Origin: Takifugu bimaculatus
Lineage: Eukaryota; Chordata; Actinopteri; Tetraodontiformes; Tetraodontidae
Direction of reading: 5' to 3'
Length of the DNA stretch: 64,000 bases
Assembly (NCBI GenBank): GCA_004026145.2
Contig: CP034996.1
Span: forward strand, 15,700,641-15,764,640
Shown: positions 25,185 to 36,850 of the stretch, piece after piece
How positions within the stretch are numbered: the stretch's first letter is position 1
Layout of the letters: each line of letters begins with the position of its first letter
Translations under genes and position numbers: made by a program
Notes under the pieces: generated by a model
Told to the model about the DNA's origin: nothing
The model's input: the letters and a program-made list of their open reading frames with translations, nothing else
Databases searched by the model: none

Positions 25185-25220
25185 CGTGTCACCCCCCCCA
25201 CCCCCACCCCCACCCCCCGC
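25185..25220. repeat. (CCCCCA)n C-rich tract
   Basis: C-runs separated by single A residues. The minus strand is a potential G-quadruplex sequence. Confidence 0.85.
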
Positions 25221-27720
25221 TCTGATAGCGAGAACACGAGCCGCCGTTGTCTCGGCGAGGCCGATCGATACCCAGTAAATGAGTCACTTTGTAGGTGAAT
25301 GCAGGGTTGGAATGCATCATGGGTAACGCGCTGCTCGCGGCGCCCCTGCAGACGCTGCTGGATTTATTCAGTGGTCGTTCACGTGGCCCAAAGGTCAGAG
25401 GTCGCAGCGCCGCACTCCTCCAGCAGCACTGATGGTTGACGCTTTCATTTGACGGGAGCTAATCACAATGACCACGGAGCGTGTAAAGCACGTCGGCCAT
25501 TTTAAATTTGATTCATCCAAATCTGTCTGCTTATCATCTGGATAATTTCTTGCTTCCTTCCTTCTGGTTTCCTAAAGTTCCTTTTTAATAGTCTTCGATG
25601 TGGTCAAATGAGATTATCCTGACAGCCAAAAGCAGATTTCCCTGCCTGGGAGCGTCTGAAGCGTGCCCGTGCACCATAAAGTCCTCACCGTTTTTTTTTC
25701 TTCTTTGTTTTCCGTCTCGCGGCGGAGGAAAACCGGCTGCGATTCAAAATACGCTGTCAAGCGCCGACTACACAACATCTGCGCAAAACAATATATTTGT
25801 CATAAATTATTTCTCAAAGCCTCCTGAATACATGAATTTCCTCTCTGGTTCTGCAGCTGTGGAGACGCTTCTCCATCGCAGACGACTCCCCACATTTATG
25901 TTACACTCAAAGGTTTGTTTCATGTTTAAGGGGCGTCCGGCCGCGAGGCGTCCAGATCATGAATATAAAACAGGAAACGGGGAAACATCTCAGCAGACAG
26001 CTCTGGGCTTGTTTCAGGTACAAACTGAGGAGGTAGATCCTCCATGTGTGGGCTGTAAGTTAGCTGCTACCTGTAGCTTCATCACCAGCGGGGGCCAGAC
26101 GGGGCCTCGACCTTTGACCTGGAGCTGAGCCAGGGCTTCGTTCTTTAAATAAGGCGGTGATGCCGCAGGATGACGACTGGACTTGGGCCAAACTCGCTGG
26201 CTTGTGGAATTAACTGAAAGTCTGAGCTAATTAATCGTCGCCGTATGTTGGATTTCAAGTGCACTTAAGCGCGCTGAGTTAATGAGCTAGCGAGCGAAGC
26301 CTCGCGTCTGGACGCAGCTAAACCACCTCAGCAGGCGATACAGAAGCGACAGGGACACAAGGACAAAGGCTGGCTCTCTTTGTTGAGTTCTCGCCGCAGG
26401 GACGCCCATTAATCCTCATCACAGAAGTGAACCTTCATTTCTAAATATCAGTTTTTATTAGTTGGCTCGTGCGTCTTCAGGGAGAATTTGTGTCCTCGCG
26501 TTCATTATTAATGAGTAGAGCTGCGCCGGTGCGTGGCTCTCGGGGAAGCTAGCACTCCCCCAGATTGTGCATCTTGCTAGCTTGCACGATCTGTTGGGGA
26601 TAACTTACAAAGAGCTTATTTTTAAGGCTTCATTTGAACCGGTCTCTCTGCGTCTTCTTCCTCTCTGACTCTGGGCGGGGGAACCAGATCGTAATCTTAA
26701 TCTCGTTGGTGCGTCACGGACTCCGCGGGCTTAGACTTTCTGGGTTCACTGCGGATCAGCGACGGGGTCGTCTGACGGACGATATCAGAACAGACCGAGG
26801 GTATTTGACCTGGACACGTGGAGTCCAGAGATTCTTGTCTCTATTAGTGTCCGTCACCCTCACGTCGCGACTTTGACACCAGTGTACCAACAGAACAACC
26901 CGCTCACCGCGGAGACATATGGCGGGGTCACCGCCGACGGTGTCACCACCGTGTGCCGGGCGGTCTTCAGGTCGGGCTGGACGAGTACAGCATCAGGGTT
27001 TCTTTCTCTCTCTTCAGGACAGTTTGTTACGTCGCTGTGAATCACTCAGGGAAACTTTCATATAATTTCCTTGTAGCTTCCTTGAATTCAAGGAGTTCAA
27101 GGAAGCGCAGCAGGTCTGCAAGGTGCCGGTTGGTGTGAGTGAAGTGTCCACAGTTGTGTTTCATCTGGGTCATTTTCACTTGAAAATCCACCTTAATGGT
27201 TCCAGGCACCTCTGCTGAGCTTCAGTCCAACGAGGCAAAGCAGACAGTGAGCTGTTAGCATTAGCATTAGTGCCAGGCAGATGAACATGTGCCCTGACCA
27301 GAGCTGGGTCACAGATTTAGGTTAATCGGCAATGCAGAAAGAGAACAGAAGCAGGAGGAATTGGAGGATGACACAGACGTTTCCCGCTTTAACGACGACG
27401 CCGTCAGATAACAAAGACAGCAAATACACAACACGAAGTCGCTACATGCAAACTGATCAATAGTCGCTGATATTCAGCGGCTGAGGTGCATGGTTTCTTT
27501 TTTTAAATTTCATTTGTTTTTGACTAAAAAAATGACTCGAAGGCTGTTCCGTCGAACTGGGACATTGTCTGCTTGCCAAGTCTTTTGCTGTTTACACTTC
27601 GCTGTTTGGGTCCAGAACTGTGTTTTACTGGAGAAAAGAACAGGAATGTTGGATGTGCGTCAATGCTGAGACACACAAACACGGGCACGGCTACAAAAGA
27701 TATTCCCCCCAGACCCCCCC
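25221..27720. other. Gene-poor sequence
   Basis: No supported gene. The longest frame (25,598-26,128 plus, 176 codons) has no recognisable domain, and one frame of this length is expected by chance in 64 kb. A DR1-like pair AGGTCA-G-AGGTCG lies at 25,392-25,404. A strong palindrome at 27,076-27,106 is listed separately. Confidence 0.55.
27076..27106. other. Nested palindrome / hairpin
   Basis: TCCTTGAATTCAAGGA (27,079-27,094) is a perfect 16-base palindrome. It sits inside an alternative inverted repeat with 11-base perfect arms, GCTTCCTTGAA (27,076-27,086) and TTCAAGGAAGC (27,096-27,106), around a 9-base loop. The two foldings are mutually exclusive. No T-run follows and no gene is adjacent, so a role is unknown. 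Confidence 0.75.
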
Positions 27721-27777
27721 CACCCAACACACAACAACACACACACACACACACACACACACACCACACACACACAC

Positions 27778-27839
<62 letters not shown>

Positions 27840-27851
27840 CACACAAACACA
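27721..27851. repeat. (CA)n microsatellite, interrupted, ~130 bp
   Basis: The longest CA run in the window, with ACAACA and ACCACA interruptions and an ACGC variant near the end. It is preceded by a C-rich stretch. Threonine/histidine frames on the plus strand and cysteine/valine frames on the minus strand are artefacts. Confidence 0.97.
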
Positions 27852-28220
27852 GCCTGTTTTCTTTATAATGCACAACTCCGCAGCATCTACATGATTCATG
27901 AAGTGTTTTATTCCACCTGGATTAAGACTAAGGTGTGACCCAGTTTTGGGGTTTTTTTCCATGCAGACTGTCCGTTTGTTTTTTCCAGTGGAAAAAAAAC
28001 ACATAAAAAACGGAAGCAACTGTCGAGAACAATTTGCAAAAACATTGTTGGAGTCCAGGAAGTTGATGGCTCATAATGAGGAAGCACTGGGTGGCCTCTG
28101 TAGAGGAAAGTGTCCAGAGGGAGTTTCACCACGCCGTCGGCCAGGAGGAGGAACGTGTTGGGAAAAGTTTGAATAAAACGTCGCTGTTGCTGATGAAAAT
28201 ATGAAATATTAAAAAGAGAT

Positions 28221-28235
28221 GGGGGGGGGGGGGGG
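28221..28235. repeat. Poly-G tract
   Basis: An uninterrupted run of 15 G; the exact length is uncertain. Confidence 0.9.
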
Positions 28236-28395
28236 TAGTAATCAGGCACCATGAAATTGTGTGCAGATGCAGAACAGACGAAAAGACTAAAATCTGTTTT
28301 TCACAGGTTGAATCCTTAAACTGCGTTATGGGGAGAATAAATCGTTTTAATCCCCTTGTTAAATATGTGTAGCCTGCAGGGCGGATTCACCCTCA

Positions 28396-28715
28396 CCACA
28401 CGTCTCTGGAGCCACACGTATGTGGAGCCACACGTCTGTGGAGCCAGAGCCACACGTCTGTGGAGCCACACGTCTGTGGAGCCACACGTCTGTGGAGCCA
28501 CACGTCTGTGGAGCCAGAGCCACACGTCTGTGGAGCCACACGTCTGTGGAGCCAGAGCCACACGTCTGTGGAGCCACACGTATGTGAAGCCACACGTCTC
28601 TGGAGCCACACGTATGTGGAGCCACACGTCTGTGGAGCCACACGTCTGTGGAGCCACACGTATGTGGAGCCACACGTATGTGGAGCCACACGTATGTGGA
28701 GCCACATGTATGTGG
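28396..28715. repeat. Minisatellite, 16-bp unit GAGCCACACGTCTGTG
   Basis: About 19-20 units in two main forms, CACGTCTGTG and CACGTATGTG, with three six-base GAGCCA insertions (near 28,440, 28,512 and 28,552). CACGTCTGTG units dominate the left half and CACGTATGTG units the right end. A 16-base period rotates the frame, so frames on both strands (for example 28,356-28,760 plus and 28,316-28,850 minus) stay open without being genes. Confidence 0.95.
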
Positions 28716-28799
28716 TATGGTACATATGACACTGTTCAACACTCGTCTGTGCATAGATGAGCGATTCTTTACAGATGATACACAGATGGAAAATGACAG

Positions 28800-29215
28800 G
28801 CTAAAGGATTTTCCCCTCCCCCCTCTGTCGGGCACACCCAGAACGTGCATAATTTACCCTCGTTACTATAGATCATGCATAAAACATGGCCATGATTTAA
28901 ACATCGCCGTATTTTCCGTTTGACACAGTGTTCGGCTCTGGACCTTGTTGCTGGTTTCATGTTCCTGAGCTGCTGCGGCTGTGATGACACACTTATATCA
29001 CACGTATGGATAAATGCACATAAATGGAGGTGGGAGGAAATGATGCTGGCTTGCTGTTTCCTTCTTAATCCCCTCATCATCATCGTCCTCCTGCCTCCCG
29101 TCCATCCTGGGCTTTACTGAGGGCCCAAAGTGATGCCTCCCAGATGGGCTTGAATTAACGAACATCTGCTGGTTGGTTCTAATCTCTGGCTCTCCCACTG
29201 ATGTCATAACTGGTG
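28800..29215. promoter_or_regulatory. Candidate conserved non-coding block
   Basis: Repeat-free sequence between a minisatellite and a CA microsatellite, with ATCATGCATAAAACATGGCC, GATAAATGCACATAAATGG and CATCATCATCG words. The frames are short and have no recognisable domain. The sharp change from tandem repeats to complex sequence prompts the call; conservation is untested. Confidence 0.2.
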
Positions 29216-29220
29216 ATTAG

Positions 29221-29221
<1 letters not shown>

Positions 29222-29263
<42 letters not shown>
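29222..29263. repeat. (CA)n microsatellite
   Basis: About 21 uninterrupted CA units. Confidence 0.95.
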
Positions 29264-29265
<2 letters not shown>

Positions 29266-32100
29266 CTCTGACTTCACTACATTGTTTATGGGACCTATTG
29301 ACATTAAATCAATCCCCTTTTTTGTTTATTTTCTTCCAATTTAACCACTTTCTGCTCTTCATCACACCAAATTTGCCCCCCCACCCCCCCATGGTGCTGA
29401 TTGCTTTCCTATTCTTGAATCCATTCACACACAGTCGTGCTGATTAGTCGCACGACCTTGATGCGTCGGAGACAAATTGTTAGTTAGCGCCATGCTAATT
29501 GCGTCTTTACGGCGCCCTTTTATGTAAATGTGACCCTCGGTTTTAGATCACGCCGTGCGTTTTCAGCAGGCGTGTGCACGTGCCTGGCCGCTCTGTGTCC
29601 TCACTCGGCCTGGTGTATAGACTGAATGATTGGAGAGTGTGTGTTCACACAGCGGAGCGTACCCACGTGTGGAGTGTGGAGAACCTTCAACAATATGTTA
29701 TTTTTGATATAGTTGTAATTAAAAACAAAATCAACCCGTCGGCACTTCCGTTTGAGGGATTATATGAATGTGCATCAAGTGAGGGTAATTTTAGCATTAA
29801 GCGCCGGTTTGCCTGAGAGCATTTACACATGCTTGTGGGCTGTTTGACCACCAAGAACACACATGCTGCAGGGAAGCGGCGTTCCCCTCCGGCAACTTCC
29901 CCGCTGTTCTCCGTGTGCCTGGCAGAGAGGCTAAAAGTCAGAGTGCTGCTCTGTAATTTGAAGCCCTGTATCATGTCAGTGGGTCTTTTATATTATGCAC
30001 AGCAGCTCCCCTGCTAAGATCCACAGATCTGTGTGTGTGTGTGTGTGTTTATGCTACCTCGTCGGCCCAGACCTAACGAGGACTTATTGAACAGTAAGGA
30101 CAATATTCAGAGCTCATTTTATTTGTTTTTCAACATATTAAATCATGAAGGAACATTTTCCTGGGAAGCAGCAGTGTGAGATCTGTTACAGAACTGTTGT
30201 GCTGCTACACTTAGCAGATGAATAACCAGGCAAGAGATGTAATTCAGTAACTCCTCCAGAATGGAAATGTCCACTCAGTCCATCACAGTGAATGATATCG
30301 TAGTTCCAGTAGCAGGTGTTTCTTTGAATATGCAACTATAAAAAGAGAAAATCATGTGACAAAAGACCAGAGTTGCGATTGAAAAAGAGTTTAGCAGAGT
30401 TGTGAGGATCCACCAAAAGGAATGATTCTTATCCTTGAATTGGTAGAAATTCAAATAACTCGACGACGGTAGAAACTGCTGCTGGAACCTTTAATCATCT
30501 GATAACAATCCTGCTTCTCGGCATCTTCGGACCTTCACACAGATTCCGGTAGTTCAGAAGATAAACTGGGAAATCTTGTCAAGCACCCGTGAAAACAGCT
30601 CAAATGCAGAGTTTCCATTAAACTCCAACGAGAGAGGTCGCCACTCGTTGTGTTAACTAAGTCTCTGGAAATTATAATCCCACTCGGCTCGACCTTTGGG
30701 CCTCTTTCCCGCTGTTAAAATGACTGTTTTTATCCTCCCGCACGCAAACAAACGCCTCCTTTGATGGACTGTCGACGAGCCTGAGACGGACGACACAGGT
30801 GACGACCGGAGAGGAGCGCGTAGCGTTAGCAGCTAATGAGGACGACATGACCAGAAACAAGGAGGAACGGATGATTGAAAGAGGAATACAGTCCTCTTTT
30901 AAAGCATATTTGGGTCAAAATGTCGATTTAATTGCGCTAAAAGCAGCGGCGGCTATTTCCAGATAGCACTTTAATTGTGTTTCTATAACAACAGGAGTCG
31001 ATTCATTGACGTCTGAAGTACCACACAGACCTGTTGTAACAACTTAATAATTAACCCTTTCATATAATGTCAGCTTTTTCCCTATTTATTCAAACTCAAT
31101 CTGAATATAGCTAAACACCATTTAAAGCTCAATTTTCTCATTTCCAGACGTGACATGTGGAGTATAAAGACAATCAAACTGCCAACAGTAATAGTTTTGC
31201 TGACGTTCGGGCTTGACATCGTGTAAATTCACCTCTGAAGGTTGTTGTTTTACATCAAACACTTGAATGTTTCCCACAGGGCAGCTCATTAGGCCAGTTT
31301 TTACAGTCCTGCAGCCCCTCGTTAGCTTCACATTTTAGCTGCTTCCAGCTCACCTGTCCTCCCCCTCTGGACTCCTCTTTTATCTTCCGGTAACTTCCTC
31401 TACTTTTCCTAATCCCTCATTATTCTCCTTTTCCTTTTATTTCTCTTTGTTGGGGTTCAGCTCATCGACCCGCCGCAGTTTCAACCCTCCAGACGGGAAA
31501 GTTAGGAACTGAACGCAACGGTTTTATAACCAGAAATAATCTGTGCAGGTGCCACTCGTCTGTCAGCTGATCAATGACTGGAGGAAAACACGTTTAAAGA
31601 CCTTCACAGCTGCTGCGGCCGCACGAATCAAACACCTATTTACAGTTCAAGTTATGTCCTAGCCTTGATTTCTATCATCATAATCTCTGAACTGTAGAAA
31701 TAGCCACGTTTAATGTGTTTAAGGTTCCAAACTAAACTAAATAAATGTAAAGATAGATAAATATATTTTTAAAGTTAATGGTACACATTTGCTGTCTGCC
31801 CAAACCCTCCATTTCTTTCCTTCCACCACATTCCACAAAAAGAAGGCGCCAGCACCTTCCTCTCTCACTCCGACGGCGGACTTCTTCTGTGGTAAATTAA
31901 CACCAGCAGTTTGGTTTTTTTGCCTTTCACTGACTCCTAATTGGATTTGTGGTTTGCTTCCTGTGTTCGTTCCCAGCTGAGCTGTCCCGGCCGAGGATGC
32001 CGTGCAGCTATTATTACCCACCTGTTGCTAATTGCGCCGGTACGGGAAAACGGTAAAGACGACCTCCGACTGTCCATCACAGATGGGTGTAATTAACAAA
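29264..32100. other. Gene-poor, repeat-sparse sequence
   Basis: No supported gene. Positions 29,690-30,010 are complex sequence with TTGATATAGTTGTAATTAAA and TTAGCATTAAGCGC words, a possible non-coding element. A short TG run is at 30,029-30,048. The rest is AT-leaning single-copy-like DNA with no splice-bounded frame. Confidence 0.5.
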
Positions 32101-32102
32101 TC

Positions 32103-32120
32103 CCGCCACAGGGGGCAGCA
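32103..32120 (+). promoter_or_regulatory. Weaker CTCF-type motif (plus orientation)
   Basis: CCGCCACAGGGGGCAGCA keeps the AGGGGGC core and flanking C residues, but departs from the consensus upstream of the core and has AG instead of GC after it. It is the only plus-oriented candidate among the four listed CTCF-type sites. Confidence 0.35.
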
Positions 32121-35100
32121 ACAGGTTTCATTCACTGTAAAACAATAACGACGTTTCTGCATCATCAGAATGAGTTGATAAAGAAAGAAAAGCATAAAAC
32201 CAGGACGGTGACTGTATATCAGCCAGATAACAGCACCTTTAAGCCGTAGAATCTCTTTCCTATACATCAGTCCCAAACTGCCTATGGGCAATCACTTGTA
32301 ATCACTTCAGAGTTTATACCTCCCTTCGCCCCTCTTCCTCTTGTTCTGACCATCTATAATCAGGCCCCCAGATCAGAGGGCTGCCTTTTTCCAGGCTTCT
32401 CCAAGTTCTTTCCCACTCGTCCTGCTACATCAATGGAGTGAGAGTGTGTTTCCTAGCTGCTCTGCACAAACTATTTCCATGTATTCACACATGCAGCTCC
32501 AGTCCAGGACCGTCCAGCCTCCTGCCCGTTTAAATGTGACACATCAGCACCTCCCAGTTGAAGTTGAAATGTGCTAAAAATTCACCATTGTCAACACAAA
32601 CATGCAACCAGGAGAAACAAGATGTGACAGTTTCACAGTTTTTCCCAAATTTCCCATTTTTCTTCGGCAGTGAATGAGTCAACATGAACATTAAGCATTA
32701 AATCCAGCAAAGAGCCTTTGAAATGTTAAAAATCCTGCAGATGGTTAATGATAAACGGCAACGCAGCTCCACGAACAATCAGGCAACGCTACTGAAAAAC
32801 ACAAGACAGAATAAAGGAATTCATCTTGCCTGAAGGTGTGGGGCAATAAAAGAACACGTGCCTTTAACTGTGTTCCTTTGAGGGGCATAATAGCACCACC
32901 TGAGGGCAACAGGGAGGGTGGAGGCTTTGAGTAGAGGTGGCGGAGATCAGCAGCAGCATGTCTGAATACACCTTCAGCCTGTGTCTTTTCCCCTCATCTC
33001 ATCACAAACACGTTAAACACAGTTAAGAGGAATCAAAGATCTCATTCTTCCTTTTATTTAAGTCATAAAAGTGCCCCTGTGACGCACACGAAGGCATTTT
33101 TTCAAGTGTTCGTTGATGCATCCAGAATCTCGCAGCTATTTCTGCAATTTAGGTGATGCGCTGAGAGTGCAAAGATCTTTTCAGGCGTGCGAGTTTAACC
33201 AATCTGCTGCTTCCGTAAAACCAGGAAAGTTGTAAATGAACAAACTTCACTTCCTGTCACAACTGCGGGCGGATCTGTGACCCCCACACTTTAATAAACT
33301 GCCTCCATTGTTGTGGAGGAACTGAAATATGCTAATAGGACATCTATAACGGCGGTGCACAGTCACAGAGAGCAAGAATATTATTCCTCGTCGCGTGCGC
33401 TGGCTAATTAGCCTGATTTGATAGTTAGCGCGCCACCAATTAGAGGTGGCAGGCGTTACTATGGCTCCGCATGGCAGCCCTCATTTGGAGGTGAGTGAGC
33501 AGCTCGGGCAAGATGAGCTCTGGCTGGAAGCAGGCAGGCTGTTACAGCCTGTCTTAGTCACTTAGCACTCGGGGACTGGGCGCGCACGTGCACGGGAGCC
33601 AACTCACCCAGCATCTCCACTCCCACCTCTGGCTTTATGCAGACTTCCTTTGCTACAGAGCTAATTCCAGATTTACCTCAGACCTTTAAAATTGAGGGTC
33701 TCACTCCCAAAAACTCCCCCGTTGGGATGAATCTCAGCCCCGGAGCGGCTTCTAGAACTTTGTTAGTCTATGAAATACCAAGTCTCACCATCCCATAAAT
33801 CACCCCATCAATGCCCGCTGAGCTTCATCACGCTGCGTTCAGAAAGCCCAGGGGAGCGCGACAGGAGCGGCGCCGCGGTCGCGGAGTTCACCGGTTAATC
33901 GAGGGTGAAGGTGCGTAGAGACGGAGGCGGAGGGTGAGATAAATGTTTCCTTACTGTCCTCGGAGGGACAAATATCTGCCAGCCGTCTCCAGAGCTGACA
34001 GACGATTAACGAGACATGACGTCCCGGAGTGGAGGGCGCTCAAAAAAACCTCATAAAACTTTACGTTGGCCTGACATACTTGTGTCTGATGCACTCAGAA
34101 ATGTCCTTCCGCGGTAGTTTTTGGTTCTGATCAATCTTTAAGGGAAAAGTGGGAGTTGGAGTGACATTTCCAGGTTGGATGTGTTGGATTTAACGTTTTG
34201 AGTCACTAACACCATAAAATACTTTCAAATTTGACCTTTAACTGACCAAATACTTTGAAGCATTTCAAGCAAACTTAGCCAGAATACCTCTTTTAATCGA
34301 GTTACGACACACTGAATGTCAACAGTATTTTTAAAGTACTCAAAGCAGCACCACGAAACCGTTCTCTCTCAAACAATCGGATCTTGAACCCTGAGCTGGA
34401 TGGACGGATCACAGGTTTACTAAAAAGCTTTAATATTACCCACAATCCCTTGAGTGGCGATGCTTCAGCGTGTTGATTCGCACTCTCTGGCTCTCATGAT
34501 TGTCGCGATAAAACTCCGAGTGCAGCGACGGTTCTGACAGCTTGGCGCACTCTGCATTTATCCCAGCGTGATGCGCCGAGGCACCCGTCAACGTCTCCCG
34601 GATCTTGATGCAAACTGGCAGAAGATATCAGATCATGAATTAGAACACACAACTGCTAATAACGGGCCAGAAAACATGAGGGTTTAGATGTGTTTCCAGA
34701 AAATATGGGGGTTTGGAGCTCTAATACACAACCGGAAGAGGATTAAGTAAATAAAAGGCCATTTTGGTGAGGAAAAAGCTCAGTTGTTGGTTGGCTCACC
34801 TGTTGCTGTTTGGTCAAATCAAAGATGAGCACGTTCATCACCTCGGGATCGAAAGGCTGAACCTGTTCCACGATAAGCTTGATAAAGACTCACTGGTAGG
34901 GCGGGAAAAGGCAACAGAGGACAGAAGTGTGGTTTTATTCCAGCCGCCGATGTTGCAAAAGGATGTGCTAGCTTTGGTTTTAATAGCATCTGGGGGAGGT
35001 AGGAGAGTTTCTGATGTCATAGTGGCCTTGAATCAACACAAAAGGCCTCTGGTGCCCAGTTCATAAAAATGGAGGGAAGAGGAGGAAAACGTGACAGTAA

Positions 35101-35815
35101 AGGTTCTGAGATGGTTATTACCGGTTGGCTTTGGGGGAGATGCGGCGTGCTGTTAATCAATTATTTGCTTGCGTTAGCATCAGCGGAGTTGAACAACACA
35201 TGTGCAACAGCACAGGCAGCACTTTATTTTCTATAAAGATTAATCTCACATCAAGCTGAGAGACAAACAGCATTTGGAAATGCTGTTGTCCTGGTGAACC
35301 TAATAATTGGCAAATAAATTGGGACAAAACTATCTAGTTTAGTGTTTATCTTACATTTGCTGATGCTAGATTCTAACCTGTGACAAGTGTCACATAGACA
35401 TGTGCGATCTGCTGATTTGACCTGTCAGGCTACTTAAATCATGTAAATATGACGTCTCCTGTATTAAAACTAGTAAACTCCAACTCTCCTGGGTTCTAAG
35501 GTGTGTAAGAAATGGAAGGAAACAAAAAAACCCTTTCCTGTCCATGAATGAAAGCCGACCAACCTGATCTCTTAATGGACGCCCTGTTTAGTGCCCAGGG
35601 ACTCGTTCATGTTATGATGAAAGATGAGCCTGCAGCTACCGCCACGTGACAGAAACCTGCATCCACACTCAATAAAACGTCGTCCGTTTCAACCGTTTCC
35701 TTTATTCACGTGAGTGTCGGCGACCATCATTTGGCAGGAGCAGAGAAAAATGGAGCAAAGGGGGTGGAAACCTACAGCTAGCATGCTAATGGAAGCTAAT
35801 AGGAGCTAAACTTTA
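32121..35815. other. Gene-poor sequence with possible regulatory block
   Basis: No supported gene. Positions 33,340-33,560 hold a palindromic homeodomain site and are listed separately. Positions 34,764-35,066 (plus) and 34,838-35,020 (minus) are open on both strands; the plus frame (100 codons, with IKDEHVHHLGIERLNLFHDK near its middle) looks compositionally normal but matches nothing I know. AT-rich stretches at 32,560-32,860 and 35,220-35,400 show nothing further. Confidence 0.5.
33340..33560. promoter_or_regulatory. Candidate regulatory block with GGCTAATTAGCC palindrome
   Basis: GGCTAATTAGCC (33,402-33,413) is a perfect 12-base palindrome centred on the homeodomain core TAATTA. CACCAATTAGAGGTGG follows at 33,434, with GGCGCGCACGTGCACG near 33,578. 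The stretch is repeat-free. Enhancer activity is an inference. Confidence 0.3.
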
Positions 35816-35837
35816 AACACACACACACACACACACA

Positions 35838-35875
<38 letters not shown>
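35816..35875. repeat. (CA)n microsatellite
   Basis: About 29 CA units with one CC interruption near 35,841. Confidence 0.95.
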
Positions 35876-35876
<1 letters not shown>

Positions 35877-36280
35877 CCTTGCCTCATAACCAGTTTAGCC
35901 AGAAGCTCTGTGGTTTGGAAACGATGACTTTGGGGATACAAAAGAAGCCAAAAAAACGAGGACAACTTAAAAGCTGATATGAGCATTTTCAAACCTGGAC
36001 ATAATTCAGATACGAGGATGGGTCTGCCTGCAGGGCCTCAGACCTCAAAGTGTACCAACTAGAACACACTTTGAATGTTTTTTTCTTAAATAACCTCTTT
36101 AAAAAATGTGTTATGTCTGCTATTAAATAGATACGTTCAACCAGGCTTCAGTGGTAAACACGGTAAATATCTCTGCTATTTAACAGAGCAAATATCTCAA
36201 TGTTTTGTAAAAAAAACTTTATATATTTACTCAGTTTTATATTATTTTACTAACAGAACATGCTAATAACGCTCTAGAGC

Positions 36281-36313
36281 TGTGTGTGTGTGTGTGTATG
36301 TGTGTGTATGTGT
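36281..36313. repeat. (TG)n/(TATG) microsatellite
   Basis: Short TG runs interrupted twice by TATG. Confidence 0.85.
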
Positions 36314-36734
36314 TATACACCAAAAAACAAGTATTTAAAAAAGAGTTCAGAGGTTATTCCATGTTGGAGAGGTCACTTCCTGTCACGTGACCCTCACAGC
36401 TCAACATTTAGCATTGATCCTTTATGGTTGAAGAGTTCAGGGTGTTCGTGACACTGGCGTCACTCTGATGGGAAACACTTTTAAAGCTGAAGCAGCGTCA
36501 CGTTTCTGTGCACGTTGGCTGTACAAAACTCTTTCTTTGACTGTTAAATCCCCCCCCCCCCACTGATAAATCCAGCCGGCGGGCCTTTCCTGATTACTCC
36601 AGATGAACTGCTGCCATTTCTCGTAGAGGTCGACACACTGCATCATTTCAGCGGTCGAACACCCCCAGAGACGGAAGGAAAACTGTAAATGCATCAGCCT
36701 GAAAGGGTAGACACAAATAACTTTGTTTGTTTTC

Positions 36735-36850
36735 AACCCAATTCTTCTTTATTTACACGGCGTTCTACAGAAACCAGAGCGGCAGGAAAAAAACCTGCCT
36801 TTAAGAGGAAGAAACCTTGGGCAGGACCAGGCTCCTGCCTCACCTGTCAG
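36735..36850 (-). repeat. Dispersed fish repeat (core GGTTTCTTCCTGTTAA), copy 2
   Basis: Read on the minus strand it runs AGCCTGGTCCTGCCCA, AGGTTTCTTCCTCTTAAAGG, a T-rich stretch, then GGTTTCTGTAGAACG and GTAAATAAAGAAGAATTG. The block order is the same as in copies 1 and 3. This copy keeps the AATAAA-like end that copy 1 has lost. Confidence 0.7.

Noticed and set aside
25598..26128. 176-codon plus frame in non-repetitive DNA
   Set aside because: No recognisable domain, splice signals or compositional bias, and one frame of this length is expected by chance in 64 kb.
28316..28850. Repeated CGSTDVWLHRRVAP-type minus frames, which look like a repeat protein
   Set aside because: Artefact of the 16-bp minisatellite, open in several frames on both strands.
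32554..32573. CAGTTGAAGTTGAAATG, reminiscent of a Tc1-like terminal repeat start
   Set aside because: Only about ten bases match and there is no paired inverted end or transposase remnant nearby.
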